Assembly: GCF_000422905.1 (NCBI RefSeq)
Contig: NZ_AUGY01000028.1
Location: forward strand, 20,756-84,755
Reading direction: 5' to 3'
Origin: Paenibacillus alginolyticus DSM 5050 = NBRC 15375
GTDB taxonomy: Bacteria; Bacillota; Bacilli; Paenibacillales; NBRC-103111
Length of the DNA: 64,000 bases
The notes under the pieces are model-generated. The model was not told the DNA's origin, did no database searches, and was given only the letters and a program-made list of their open reading frames with translations. This document shows positions 36,100 to 45,897 of this stretch, piece after piece. The translations under genes were made by a program, and so were the position numbers. Each line of letters starts with the position of its first letter. The stretch's first letter is position 1.

Positions 36100-36408
36100 A
36101 TGATTGACAAAATAAGTTACAGTCCACTAAACATCATGAGTTCCATTCAACCAAAGGATAACTCTGGTGAAGGGGCTGCTGACCTTGGCAAAAGATTCGG
36201 TTCGTTCCTGAATGACGCCATCACAAACTTAAACACGCAACAACAGCAAGTGGACAATTTGAATCAGAGTTTCATCAAAGGTGAGCTTTCCGATGTTCAT
36301 CAACTGACAATAGCCTCTGAGAAAGCATCGCTAGGGCTTGAGTTGACTGTTCAAGTCAGAAACAAAGTCCTTGAAGCATACCAAGAAATGATGAGAATGC
36401 AGCTGTGA
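36100..36408 (+). CDS. fliE: Flagellar hook-basal body protein FliE
   Basis: 102 residues. Links the MS ring to the rod. FGSFLNDAITNLNTQQQQVDNL (in part), HQLTIASEKASLGLELTVQVRNK (in part) and the C-terminal EAYQEMMRMQL are typical. CAGGAGG precedes the ATG. The order flgB-flgC-fliE-fliF is universal in this operon type. Confidence 0.97.
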   Translation: MIDKISYSPLNIMSSIQPKDNSGEGAADLGKRFGSFLNDAITNLNTQQQQVDNLNQSFIKGELSDVHQLTIASEKASLGLELTVQVRNKVLEAYQEMMRMQL

Positions 36409-36451
36409 TTGACTTAGAAGCTGCTAAATTTTGGTTCGATGAGGTGACAGA

Positions 36452-38038
36452 GTGAACGAGAACCTGCTCCAGTACTGGGAAAAGGTGAAGCAATATTGGA
36501 ATCGTTATAGTAGAACTACGAAAATCACTTTTATAGCGACAGTTATCCTACTGATTCTTACTGCGGCAATAATAAGTATTAATTTATCGAAAACGGAGTA
36601 TTCACTCGCATTTACGGAATTGCAGCCAAGTGATGCTTCAGCCATCAAGTCATATTTGGATACCGCAAAGATTCCATATCATCTTAGCGCTGATGGTAAA
36701 AGTATCGAAGTACCAACTAGCGAAGTAGCAAATGTAAAGCTTGGTGTTGAGTCCCAAGGTTTAAATAAGAATGGCTCTCTAGGCTTTGGTGCATTTAGCA
36801 ATAGCAGTTCATTTGGCATTACAGACAACGAATTCAAAGTGAAATACTTGAACGCGATACAAGGCGAGCTTCAACAGTTGATTAACTCTAATCAAGCAAT
36901 CGCCAGTTCGAAAGTTCTCATTTCACTTCCAGAAGAAGGACCTTTCTTACAGCAACAGCAAGAGAAAGCAACGGCATCGGTTGTCGTGCAAACGAAACAG
37001 GGTTATACATTAGATCAAGCAAAAGTTGATACGATTTATAATTTAGTATCGCATAGTGTTAAGAATCTCCCTCTAGAGAATATTACGATCTCCGACCAGT
37101 ATGGACAGAGTCTTATGTCTTCGAAGGTCGGCGGGACTTCATCCACGAGTCTGGTCTCTAGTCAAGCGGATATTAATAACCAGTTCCGAAATGATTTGCA
37201 GAAGAATATCAATTCGATGCTGGGTACGATGTTTGGCCGAGACAAAGTGAATGTAAGTGTATTCTCAACAATGAATTTCGATCAAAAGAAAAGCAAAGAA
37301 CAGCTTGTCAGCGCCCCGAATCAAGTCGATCAAAAAGGGTTAGAGATTTCCTTGCAGGAAGCAAGCGAGTCTTATCAGAACAATGGTGCTGATACAGGTG
37401 GAGTACCAGGTACAGGAACTACAGATGTTCCAGGCTATCCAGGGGCGGCCAGCTCAGGCAAGTCAAACTCAGAGAAACATAATAAGACTGTCAATTATGA
37501 AGTTAATCGAATTACGAACGATATTATCTCTACGCCTTACGTTGTGAAAGACTTAAGTATTAATGTAGGGATTGAGCCTCCGGTTAAAGATGATCCCAAC
37601 TCATTGACACCAGAGACCAAGGCTGCGGTGCAAAGTGCGCTGGTAAACATCGTAAGAACTGCTTTAGCGGATAATAAAGTTACATATACTGATGCAGACT
37701 TACAGAAAAAAGTTACAGTATTCGCACATTCTTTTGCAAGACCAACGGATACACTCGCTTCGAAAACAACAACTTACTTGACCTATGCAGGTTTAGCTTT
37801 AGCGGCGCTTGCAATAGGATTAATTGCTGGGTTCGCAATTAGAAAACGAAGAAAAGCTGCTGCGCAGCAACAGTTGGATCAAGAAATGAATATGGCAGCA
37901 GGTAAAGCTGAGCTTCCAACGATTGATATCGAAAATGTTACGAATGAAAATCAAATACGCAAGCAGCTAGAGACTCTTGCCAAGAAGCGACCAGAAGACT
38001 TTGTCAATTTGCTTCGTACATGGTTAGTAGACGAATAG
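36452..38038 (+). CDS. fliF: Flagellar MS-ring protein FliF
   Basis: 528 residues, GTG start after GAGGTGA. Forms the membrane ring that anchors the rod and C ring. An N-terminal membrane segment (ITFIATVILLILTAAIISI, near residues 25-43) and a C-terminal one (YLTYAGLALAALAIGLIAGF, near 440-460) frame the periplasmic region, which includes the family motif and a Gly/Asn/Ser-rich segment near 310-345. The C-terminal tail binds FliG. Confidence 0.97.
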   Translation: MNENLLQYWEKVKQYWNRYSRTTKITFIATVILLILTAAIISINLSKTEYSLAFTELQPSDASAIKSYLDTAKIPYHLSADGKSIEVPTSEVANVKLGVESQGLNKNGSLGFGAFSNSSSFGITDNEFKVKYLNAIQGELQQLINSNQAIASSKVLISLPEEGPFLQQQQEKATASVVVQTKQGYTLDQAKVDTIYNLVSHSVKNLPLENITISDQYGQSLMSSKVGGTSSTSLVSSQADINNQFRNDLQKNINSMLGTMFGRDKVNVSVFSTMNFDQKKSKEQLVSAPNQVDQKGLEISLQEASESYQNNGADTGGVPGTGTTDVPGYPGAASSGKSNSEKHNKTVNYEVNRITNDIISTPYVVKDLSINVGIEPPVKDDPNSLTPETKAAVQSALVNIVRTALADNKVTYTDADLQKKVTVFAHSFARPTDTLASKTTTYLTYAGLALAALAIGLIAGFAIRKRRKAAAQQQLDQEMNMAAGKAELPTIDIENVTNENQIRKQLETLAKKRPEDFVNLLRTWLVDE

Positions 38039-38050
38039 GGGGGCACTTGT

Positions 38051-39067
38051 ATGGCCAAAGCTGCTCTGCAAGGGTTAACAGGACGACAAAAGGCAGCCAT
38101 TCTTTTGATCAGTTTAGGCCCTGAGGTGTCTGCACAAATATTTAAACACTTGCGGGAAGAAGAGATTGAGCAATTAACGCTAGAAATTGCGAATGTTAGA
38201 AAAGTAGATTCTTACGAAAAAGAAGCTATTTTATCTGAATTTCATCAGATATGCTTAGCCCAAGAGTTTATTTCTCAAGGTGGTATTTCTTACGCCAAGG
38301 ATATTTTGGAAAAGGCGTTGGGATCTCAAAAAGCGCTTGATATCATCAATCGTTTAACAGCAACGCTGCAAGTGAGACCTTTCGATTTTGCAAGAAAAGC
38401 AGATCCTGCACAAATTCTAAATTTCATTCAAAATGAAAATTCACAGACAATCGCTTTAGTTTTATCTTATTTGCAGGCAGATCAAGCTTCGATCATCTTG
38501 TCTTCATTACCACAGGAAAAGCAAGCTGATGTTGCTAAACGTATTGCACTCATGGATAGCACCTCTCCTGAAGTCATTAGTCAGGTAGAACGCGTCCTTG
38601 AACAAAAGCTATCTTCAACAGTAACTCAGGATTACACAAATGCTGGTGGTATTGCTTCGATCGTTCAAATTCTGAATGGTGTCGATCGGGGTACAGAGCG
38701 TACCATTCTCGATTCCCTTGAAATTCAGGATCCGGAACTTGCGGAAGAAATTAAGAAGCGGATGTTTGTCTTCGAAGATATTGTCAATATCGACAATCGA
38801 TCAATTCAGCGAATTATTCGCGACATTGAGAATGCGGATTTACAACTTGCCCTTAAAGTTGCAAGCGAAGAAGTTCGCGATGCCTTGTTCAAGAATATGT
38901 CCAAACGTATGGCGGATACCTTTAAAGAAGATATGGAATTTATGGGACCTGTGCGTTTACGTGATGTTGAAGAAGCTCAGACCCGCATTGTTGCAACGAT
39001 TCGCCGCTTAGAAGAATCTGGTGAAATCATCATCGCACGTGGTGGAGGAGATGATATTATTGTCTAA
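38051..39067 (+). CDS. fliG: Flagellar motor switch protein FliG
   Basis: 338 residues. C-ring protein that contacts the stator. GRQKAAILLISLGPEVSAQIFKHL (in part) starts the N domain; the middle and C-terminal armadillo domains follow with the charged stator-binding helix near KRMADTFKEDMEFMG. The end overlaps fliH by 8 bases. Confidence 0.98.
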   Translation: MAKAALQGLTGRQKAAILLISLGPEVSAQIFKHLREEEIEQLTLEIANVRKVDSYEKEAILSEFHQICLAQEFISQGGISYAKDILEKALGSQKALDIINRLTATLQVRPFDFARKADPAQILNFIQNENSQTIALVLSYLQADQASIILSSLPQEKQADVAKRIALMDSTSPEVISQVERVLEQKLSSTVTQDYTNAGGIASIVQILNGVDRGTERTILDSLEIQDPELAEEIKKRMFVFEDIVNIDNRSIQRIIRDIENADLQLALKVASEEVRDALFKNMSKRMADTFKEDMEFMGPVRLRDVEEAQTRIVATIRRLEESGEIIIARGGGDDIIV

Positions 39068-39893
39068 TGTCATTAAATCATTTGCTTATTTTCCGTTAGA
39101 TGATAAAAAAATAGTAGAAACGATTTCTCCGCTTGAATTATTACGTGCCGGTATGTTAACGGATGAAGCAAATCAATTGACTCTTGAACAGCAGCAGGAA
39201 CTGACAGAAGCTACAAGTATGAAGGAACAGATCCTTCAAGACGCTGAAGCTTTTGCCCACGAACAAATCGATCAGGCGATGCGGGAGTGTGCTGCGCTTC
39301 GAGAACAAACGCATGCAGAAATCACGAGTTGGTGGGAGAGCCGCCGTGCTGAAGATGAAGAGCACATCGCGCTATCTAGACAATCGGGATTTGAAGAAGG
39401 CTACGAACAAGGGATTGTTCAAACTGAAGATAATCTCAGACAAGAATACGGTGAGATGTTATCAGAGGCTCGAGCCATTTTGGAGCAAGCCTACAAGCTT
39501 AAGCAGCAAATCATTCAAGAATCAGAACCTTTCTTAATTGAACTTAGCACTTCCATCGCTGAGAAAGTGATTGGACGTCAGTTAACTTTAAATCCAGAAT
39601 GGGTCATTGATCTAATTCAGATGGTGCTTTCACGTAGACGAGAAAAAGGAATTATCGCGCTTTGTGTAGCACCTTCACAGTTTGCGTATATCCAAGATGC
39701 GCGCGAAGAGTTACTAACTTCCATTGATTCACAAGCGGAGTTGCAAATTATCCCTGACTCTACGGTACAAGACCGTGGCTGTGTGATACGTTCCTCATTT
39801 GGAAGTATTGATGCCAGGATTGATACTCAGTTAAAAGAGATAAAGTCGGCGCTAAGACAATTGGCAACTCAAAGTGAGGTATCCGAGTTATGA
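39060..39893 (+). CDS. fliH: Flagellar assembly protein FliH
   Basis: 277 residues. Regulator of the export ATPase FliI. The TTG at 39060 is chosen because GGAGGAG (39044-39050) is nine bases upstream; an ATG at 39051 touches that site and a GTG at 39021 lies well inside fliG. The long central coiled-coil (residues about 40-145) and the C-terminal part resemble the V-ATPase E-subunit-like fold. It overlaps fliI by ATGA. Confidence 0.93.
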   Translation: MSNVIKSFAYFPLDDKKIVETISPLELLRAGMLTDEANQLTLEQQQELTEATSMKEQILQDAEAFAHEQIDQAMRECAALREQTHAEITSWWESRRAEDEEHIALSRQSGFEEGYEQGIVQTEDNLRQEYGEMLSEARAILEQAYKLKQQIIQESEPFLIELSTSIAEKVIGRQLTLNPEWVIDLIQMVLSRRREKGIIALCVAPSQFAYIQDAREELLTSIDSQAELQIIPDSTVQDRGCVIRSSFGSIDARIDTQLKEIKSALRQLATQSEVSEL

Positions 39894-41215
39894 GAAGCAA
39901 GCTGCCAAATGCTGATAAATACAAGGAGCATCTGCATACGATTGATCCGATTCGAGTGAACGGTAAAGTGACGCAAGTCATTGGGCTGACAGTTGAGTCA
40001 GAAGGTCCTGATGTGAGCATTGGCGATCTTTGCTATATATATCCGCACAAGTCGAACAAGCCGCTAAAGGCTGAGGTGGTTGGATTTCGCAGCAATAAAG
40101 TGGTTCTGATGCCACTAGGTGATTTGGATGCAATAGGTCCTGGATGCGATGTCGTAGGTACTGGAAAGCCGCTTACTGTCCAAGTTGGCCATGAACTGCT
40201 TGGTAAGGTATTAGATGGTTTGGGGCAACCCTTAGATGGTTCATTCCTACCCTCTAGAATGGCACAATATTCAACGAATAATGTTCCCGGAAACCCGCTA
40301 ACACGTCCACGTGTTCTGAATCCAATTTCGGTTGGTGTTCGCTGTATTGATGGCCTATTAACAATTGGTAAGGGTCAGCGTGTTGGTATTTTTGCAGGCT
40401 CCGGTGTAGGTAAAAGTACACTTATGGGTATGATTGCTCGTAATACATCCGCTGATGTCAACGTAATTGCTCTTATTGGTGAGCGTGGTAGAGAAGTTCT
40501 GGACTTTATCGAAAGAGATTTAGGTCCTGAAGGACTTGCTAGATCCGTTGTGATTGTTGCAACGTCGGATCAACCAGCTTTGATCCGAATCAAAGGTGCT
40601 ATGATTGCAACTAGTATTGCTGAGTATTTTCGAGATCGCGGCTTAAATGTCATGATGATGATGGATTCAGTCACTCGGTTTGCAATGGCGCAGCGTGAAG
40701 TCGGACTTGCTGTTGGAGAACCTCCAGCCACACGTGGTTATACGCCTTCGGTTTTTGCCATGCTTCCTAGGCTTCTAGAGCGTTCAGGTACGGGTCCAAA
40801 GGGTTCTATCACCGCTTTTTATACCGTGCTTGTTGATGGGGATGATATGAATGAGCCTATCGCTGATGCTGTGCGAGGTATTTTGGATGGACATATTGTC
40901 CTTAATCGCAGCATTGCTAATAAAGGTCATTACCCAGCCATCGATGTTTTATCCAGCGTAAGCCGAGTCATGAAAGAAATTGTTCCTACTGAACACATGG
41001 AAGCAGCTGATCAATTGAAGCGACTTCTTTCTATATATAAAGATTCGGAAGATCTTATCAATATAGGGGCATACCAAAAAGGTTCTAACCCAAATATTGA
41101 TATCGCTATGGATAATATCGAGGCAATATGGGATTTCACGAAGCAAAAAACCTCTGAGAAGTTGACGTTTGAAGAAGCTCAAGAACGTTTGATTCATGAA
41201 TTTTATAAGGGATGA
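39890..41215 (+). CDS. fliI: Flagellum-specific ATP synthase FliI
   Basis: 441 residues. Export ATPase related to F1-beta. Walker A GIFAGSGVGKSTLMG (near residue 165), GERGREVLDF and the Walker B MMMMDSVTRFAMAQRE are visible. It sits between fliH and fliJ, its partners in the export apparatus. Confidence 0.98.
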   Translation: MRSKLPNADKYKEHLHTIDPIRVNGKVTQVIGLTVESEGPDVSIGDLCYIYPHKSNKPLKAEVVGFRSNKVVLMPLGDLDAIGPGCDVVGTGKPLTVQVGHELLGKVLDGLGQPLDGSFLPSRMAQYSTNNVPGNPLTRPRVLNPISVGVRCIDGLLTIGKGQRVGIFAGSGVGKSTLMGMIARNTSADVNVIALIGERGREVLDFIERDLGPEGLARSVVIVATSDQPALIRIKGAMIATSIAEYFRDRGLNVMMMMDSVTRFAMAQREVGLAVGEPPATRGYTPSVFAMLPRLLERSGTGPKGSITAFYTVLVDGDDMNEPIADAVRGILDGHIVLNRSIANKGHYPAIDVLSSVSRVMKEIVPTEHMEAADQLKRLLSIYKDSEDLINIGAYQKGSNPNIDIAMDNIEAIWDFTKQKTSEKLTFEEAQERLIHEFYKG

Positions 41216-41224
41216 GGTTCCTGA

Positions 41225-41668
41225 ATGAATTTTCGTTATTCTTTCCAGCAAATTGTTGATTTGAAAAACAATGAACGAACACAGGCAGAGTGGATACTGT
41301 CTGAGGCAATGGGGCAACTAAGGAACGAAGAAACGAGCTTGCATGGATTGTTTGAGCAAAAAGATAGCCTTCATAACGAAATGACCCATGTATCTAGCGG
41401 TTCGGTATCCATTTCCAAGATGCTGTTAATGCAAAACTACATGAATCATGTTGATCAACAGATCGCACGTAAGCATTTGGATGTGCAGCAAGCACAGCAT
41501 GTCGTGCTCAAAAAGCAGGAGCATCTTTCGGAAAGAATGATGGATGAGAAAGTATGGTCGAAAGCAAGAGAGAAGGCATACAACCAATTTCAGTCTTTTG
41601 TCGCCAAAAAAGAGCAAGAAGCTTTAGATGAGATGGCTACCAACCGTTTCAGACGACTAACGTATTGA
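41225..41668 (+). CDS. fliJ: Flagellar export protein FliJ
   Basis: 147 residues, nearly all alpha-helical coiled-coil. FliJ promotes FliH-FliI function and the use of proton motive force in export. FRYSFQQIVDLKNNERTQAEW (in part) is the family's N-terminal signature. GGGATGAGG precedes the ATG, nine bases after fliI. The family is poorly conserved in sequence, so context carries weight. Confidence 0.92.
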   Translation: MNFRYSFQQIVDLKNNERTQAEWILSEAMGQLRNEETSLHGLFEQKDSLHNEMTHVSSGSVSISKMLLMQNYMNHVDQQIARKHLDVQQAQHVVLKKQEHLSERMMDEKVWSKAREKAYNQFQSFVAKKEQEALDEMATNRFRRLTY

Positions 41669-41692
41669 GGAAGGCAAAGGAGGGAAGAGGAG

Positions 41693-42601
41693 ATGGCCGA
41701 TACAAGCATAGAGGGTGCATCTTATAGTGCACTGGAACGATTTCTGATATGGTTTGTCATCCCCTTTGTGTTTACGGCAGTTTTGCTCTTCGTGCTGTTG
41801 TCAATTTTTGATTATGATATCAAGAGCAGTATTCAGAAGGCGCTGCACAATACACCAGTCATTGGGACAATCGTCCCTGCTCCAAAAGAAAAAGCAGTAG
41901 TTACGAGTGATGGTAAAGCACCGACTTCTGAGCAAAGCATCAAGGTTAAAGATGAAGAGATTACGAAACTAAACGCAAGAATTGCTGAACTTCAAACGGC
42001 ATTGCAGAAAGCAGATTCGACTACCGAGCAGAAGGATGCTTCACTGAAGGATGCCCAGACGAAGTTAACCGACTTGGAAGAGAAGCTGAAGAATAAAACA
42101 CAAACCGAAGAAGAATACAACAATCAAATTACTCAACTTGCGAATATGTATGCAAAAATGAATCCAAGTAAAGCAGCCCCAATCATTGAAGCATTGACTC
42201 CTAAAGAGATGGTTCTAGTGTTTTCAATGATGAAAGCAGATAGTCGTGGAGCTATTCTTGAGAAAATGACCCCTGCTAAAGCGGCTGAGGCTTCCATTGG
42301 GGTTAAGGATGTTGTTCCTGTTCGTGATAAACAAATTGCTGCCTTGCAAGAGAGATTGGCAACGAATGGAGCGGCGAAAACCGTAACATCTGTGAGTAAA
42401 ACAGATTTAGGGCAAACTTTTGCCAACATGACGCCAAAAAGTGCTTCCAATGTTCTTCTGGAAATGAACAAGTCTAACCCTGATAAAGTATTAGCTATTC
42501 TCAGTGGGATGGATAACGCTTCTCGTTCTAAAGTTATGACTTCATTGTCAGACGCAAATAAAGAAATTGCAGCATCAATTTCAGCAAAACTTGTTCAGTA
42601 A
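41693..42601 (+). CDS. MotE/YlxF-like membrane protein with MgtE-N-type domain
   Basis: 302 residues. One N-terminal membrane segment (LIWFVIPFVFTAVLLFVLLS, near residues 18-37), a coiled-coil at about 85-140 and a helical C-terminal domain repeat (YAKMNPSKAAPIIEALTPKE and TFANMTPKSASNVLLEMN) related to the MgtE N domain and to FliG repeats. Bacillus ylxF has this place between fliJ and fliK; MotE proteins act as chaperones for motor parts. The stop TAA overlaps an ATG upstream of fliK. Confidence 0.88.
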   Translation: MADTSIEGASYSALERFLIWFVIPFVFTAVLLFVLLSIFDYDIKSSIQKALHNTPVIGTIVPAPKEKAVVTSDGKAPTSEQSIKVKDEEITKLNARIAELQTALQKADSTTEQKDASLKDAQTKLTDLEEKLKNKTQTEEEYNNQITQLANMYAKMNPSKAAPIIEALTPKEMVLVFSMMKADSRGAILEKMTPAKAAEASIGVKDVVPVRDKQIAALQERLATNGAAKTVTSVSKTDLGQTFANMTPKSASNVLLEMNKSNPDKVLAILSGMDNASRSKVMTSLSDANKEIAASISAKLVQ

Positions 42602-42633
42602 TGTCATTGATTTCACGAAGGGAGGTGAAAAAA

Positions 42634-44067
42634 ATGGACGTACAAATGCCAACAGTACCTACTGTAAACAACGCAGTTTCAACAGCGACTGGTAAAGCGA
42701 GTACGACTGAAACGGCAACCAAAGATACTTCTTTTAATCAAGTATTAGATGGTCAAATTGTACAAGAGAATGCTTCTGGTGATGCCAATGCTTCCGATCC
42801 AGCTCTTTCTCTGAACATGCTGCTTCAAATGCTTCAAAGCTTGGTAATGCCCCTTCAAGGCGCCGCTGTACAGCAGGTTGAACAAGGAAAGGGAGATCAA
42901 CCTCTACCAGAAATGCTTTTGGAAGCAATGAACAGTAATCCTAAGTTAGCTGAACAATTATTACAAGATCAGAACGTGAAGAAGTGGTTCGAAGATGCTC
43001 AGCAGTTGTTAAGCACACTTGGTGATGCACAATCTAACGCAGCTTTTACACTTCCCAATGGTTTGAATCTTCAGCCAGCAGATACATTTAATTTACAGGC
43101 CCAGAATACTTTGCTTACTCTGACAACTTTGACTAAACAGCTGCCTGACAACCCTATTTTGAAGTTTTTGAACCAGGACTTGCTTAGTACAATTGAGCCT
43201 TTGCTTCCAGAGTTAATGGCGACATTGAAGGGACCAACATCTGAAGCAGTAACGAAAGCTCCCAAGTCTACGGAAGGTTTGGTAAATGAGAGTAAGAGTG
43301 ATACCGCAACTGTTAACAGAGGAAGTCATGTTAAAAAGGCAAATAAGCTAGGTATTGAGCAGAAGCTTGATGATTCATTTACACTCGTGCAACCAACAAA
43401 GTCAAAGCTTGAGCTTTTGGCAATTAAGAATGTACTTCACGCACCAGTTGTTGAGACTACTACAGCGTCCGAAGAATCAGTCATAGCCCTTGTTGATTTG
43501 CCGACTGAAGAAGCTCCAGCAACGAATTCCATCGTTACGATTGGTGATCTGCAAAAAGCGCAACAGGCTGCTATTCCAGTTGATAAAGCGCCAACAGCAA
43601 CAATCAATGCAGCGAATTTTACTGAAGAAATGACAGAGCATGTGTTGAAGAACATGAAGATAACGATGGCTGGCGGATTTTCTGAAGCTAAACTATCTTT
43701 ATTCCCCAAAAATCTCGGTCATATTGATGTGAGAATATCGATGCAGGATGGACAACTGATCGCTCAATTTGCAGCTGATTCCTTAGCTGGTAAGCAGATG
43801 CTGGAAAGTCAGCTTCCGCAGTTAAGACAAGCTCTTCAAACACAAGGTTTGCAAGTTGAGAAACTTGAGGTCACTCAAAATCAAAACATGCAATCCAGTA
43901 TGTTCCAAGATCAGCGTCAACAGCAAACATTTAGTCAATCTCAGCGTCAAAGTAAAAATGCTTCAGGCAACTACGATGATGATTCAATTGAATTTAATCA
44001 AGAAATACAAAATGTGACTCAAATTCGAACAACAGTTAATGGTAACTCCTTCGATGTTATTGCCTAA
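42634..44067 (+). CDS. fliK: Flagellar hook-length control protein FliK
   Basis: 477 residues. Secreted ruler that switches export specificity when the hook is complete. The C-terminal Flg_hook domain is clear: ITMAGGFSEAKLSLFPKNLGHIDVRI (in part), then LRQALQTQGLQVEKLEV. The N-terminal two thirds is polar and Ala/Thr/Gln-rich, as usual. The ATG at 42634 has GGGAGGTGA (42620-42628) upstream; an earlier ATG at 42601 overlaps the preceding stop. Confidence 0.93.
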   Translation: MDVQMPTVPTVNNAVSTATGKASTTETATKDTSFNQVLDGQIVQENASGDANASDPALSLNMLLQMLQSLVMPLQGAAVQQVEQGKGDQPLPEMLLEAMNSNPKLAEQLLQDQNVKKWFEDAQQLLSTLGDAQSNAAFTLPNGLNLQPADTFNLQAQNTLLTLTTLTKQLPDNPILKFLNQDLLSTIEPLLPELMATLKGPTSEAVTKAPKSTEGLVNESKSDTATVNRGSHVKKANKLGIEQKLDDSFTLVQPTKSKLELLAIKNVLHAPVVETTTASEESVIALVDLPTEEAPATNSIVTIGDLQKAQQAAIPVDKAPTATINAANFTEEMTEHVLKNMKITMAGGFSEAKLSLFPKNLGHIDVRISMQDGQLIAQFAADSLAGKQMLESQLPQLRQALQTQGLQVEKLEVTQNQNMQSSMFQDQRQQQTFSQSQRQSKNASGNYDDDSIEFNQEIQNVTQIRTTVNGNSFDVIA

Positions 44068-44102
44068 AAGGCAATCTATGTGAAGCAGTTGGAGGTGAAA
44101 GT

Positions 44103-44543
44103 GTGGCTACAAGCCCCATAGTCGGTAATGTGTCGGATATTATTAATTCTGGCAAAAATGCGAAAAGCAAAGATAAAAATAATACGTTAGGAAAAGATGA
44201 TTTCCTAAAAATCTTGATTACACAACTTCAAAATCAAGATCCGACGCAGCCTTTACAAGATAAAGAGTTTATTGCACAAATGGCGCAATTCACATCCGTA
44301 GAACAACTAACCAATATGGCTGGAGAAATGAAGCTAATGCGTCAATCCCTTGGTTTTGTTTCAGGCTTAATCGGTAAATCAATCACATGGACGGAGATTG
44401 ACTCTTCTGGGGCATCGGTTGAAAAGTCTGGTGTTGTTGATTCCATCTCATTTAAAGACGGAAATCAATACGCCAATGTGAAGGGAGTTGAAATTTCTCT
44501 AGACAAGCTCAAGAAAATTGAGAATGTTGGAGAAACGAAATGA
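44103..44543 (+). CDS. flgD: Flagellar hook-capping protein FlgD
   Basis: 146 residues, GTG start with GGAGGTGAAA upstream. Caps the growing hook. LGKDDFLKILITQLQNQDPTQPLQDKEFIAQMAQFTSVEQL (seen in part: LITQLQNQDP) is the family core. Shorter than the enterobacterial protein, like other Bacillales FlgD. It overlaps the next gene by ATGA. Confidence 0.96.
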   Translation: MATSPIVGNVSDIINSGKNAKSKDKNNTLGKDDFLKILITQLQNQDPTQPLQDKEFIAQMAQFTSVEQLTNMAGEMKLMRQSLGFVSGLIGKSITWTEIDSSGASVEKSGVVDSISFKDGNQYANVKGVEISLDKLKKIENVGETK

Positions 44544-44926
44544 CAGAGAGAATATCCATAGGGCAGCTTTATCCTAATGCGGTTTCTCCAGCGTCTACGA
44601 GACGAACGCCTGTACAGCAACCGGCATCCAATTCCGGTATTCCAACTTTTCAGAAACTTCTTCAGGAGCAATTTGTTCGTTTCAGTCATCATGCAGAGGT
44701 TAGACTGAAAGAGAGAGACATTCAATTAAAGCCAGAGCAATTGGATAAGCTTAACCAAGCAATCGACAAGGCTGCTGCTAAAGGTGCTAAGGATGCACTT
44801 ATGATTTTAGGTGGAAATGCTTTAATTGTTAATGTTCCTAACCGAACTGTTGTGACAGCGCTTGATGGAAACGCAATGAATGAACATGTTTTCACGCAAA
44901 TAGATAGTGCCATTATTATTTCTTAA
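44540..44926 (+). CDS. flagellar operon protein (TIGR02530-type)
   Basis: 128 residues. The part FVRFSHHAEVRLKERDIQLK and VTALDGNAMNEHVFTQIDSAIII (in part) resemble the conserved protein of unknown function often found between flgD and flgE in Firmicutes. The N-terminal 45 residues are Pro/Gln/Ser-rich. It overlaps flgD by ATGA. Role unknown; location suggests hook assembly. Confidence 0.82.
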   Translation: MTERISIGQLYPNAVSPASTRRTPVQQPASNSGIPTFQKLLQEQFVRFSHHAEVRLKERDIQLKPEQLDKLNQAIDKAAAKGAKDALMILGGNALIVNVPNRTVVTALDGNAMNEHVFTQIDSAIIIS

Positions 44927-45014
44927 CCATCAGGCTCGACCGTGCAGGAAGCCTGGGGCTGTGGAGCGATTGAAGCAGCTCATTTTATTTATATCCGATT
45001 AGGAGGCCTATTAG

Positions 45015-45836
45015 ATGTTAAGATCTTTGTACTCAGGCGTTTCAGGTATGCGTGGTTTTCAAACGAAATTGGATGTAATTGGTAATAATATCGCGAACGT
45101 AAATACTATCGGATTCAAAGGCAGCCGCGTTATGTTTAAAGATATTCTTAGTCAAACTGTTGCAGGTGTTAGTGCAGCTGATGCGAACCGCGGTGGTGTG
45201 AATGCTCAACAAGTTGGGTTAGGTGTAAGTATGGCTGCAATTGATACTATACATACGGCTGGTAGTGCGATGACGACGAATGTCGTAACCGATTTGCGTA
45301 TTAATGGTGATGGATTTTTTGCAGTGGGAAATACCGATCAGGTTGACGCACCATATTTGACAAGATCAGGTAACTTTACTTTAGATGCTTCCAAAAACCT
45401 AGTAAATGCAGAAGGACTGCATGTTATGGGTGCTGATGGTGGCGGTCCGATTGTGCTTCCTGATGACATTGTTTCATTCTCGATTGCACAAAACGGTGAT
45501 ATCATTGGTGTTAATACTTCGGGAGCAACCGTTACGACAGGACAGAAAGTTGGCGTCGTGAAAGTCGTTAATCCTTCAGGTCTTGAGAAAATTGGCGGGA
45601 ATTTGTATCGAATGACTGCAAATGCAAACCCAGATGGTGCAATTGCAGTTGGGGCAGCGGGTGACCCTACAACAGGTACAGGAACTCTTATCTCGGGCCA
45701 ACTGGAGATGTCCAATGTTGACTTAACTGGTGAATTCACGGAAATGATTATCGCTCAACGTGGTTTCCAAGCGAATTCTCGGATTATCACGACTTCAGAT
45801 GAAGTACTTCAAGAAGTTGTTAATCTCAAACATTAA
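45015..45836 (+). CDS. flgE: Flagellar hook protein FlgE
   Basis: 273 residues. LRSLYSGVSGMRGFQTKLDVIGNNIANVNTIGFKGSRV (in part: GNNIANVNTIGFKGS) is the rod/hook N-terminus, and the C-terminus NVDLTGEFTEMIIAQRGFQANSR (in part) is the second signature. The short size and the place after flgD match the hook protein of Bacillus (formerly called FlgG there). GATTAGGAGG precedes the ATG. Confidence 0.92.
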   Translation: MLRSLYSGVSGMRGFQTKLDVIGNNIANVNTIGFKGSRVMFKDILSQTVAGVSAADANRGGVNAQQVGLGVSMAAIDTIHTAGSAMTTNVVTDLRINGDGFFAVGNTDQVDAPYLTRSGNFTLDASKNLVNAEGLHVMGADGGGPIVLPDDIVSFSIAQNGDIIGVNTSGATVTTGQKVGVVKVVNPSGLEKIGGNLYRMTANANPDGAIAVGAAGDPTTGTGTLISGQLEMSNVDLTGEFTEMIIAQRGFQANSRIITTSDEVLQEVVNLKH

Positions 45837-45854
45837 TCTTAAGTTGATGTGAAA

Positions 45855-45875
45855 AAGGGGAGCTAGTCTCCCCTT
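45855..45875 (+). other. intercistronic hairpin between flgE and swrD
   Basis: AAGGGGAG-CTAGT-CTCCCCTT, a perfect 8-bp stem without a T run. It may stabilise the 3' end of the hook mRNA or attenuate transcription, raising hook protein above downstream genes (inference). Confidence 0.7.
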
Positions 45876-45897
45876 ATCCTGATACAGGAGGAGAAGC

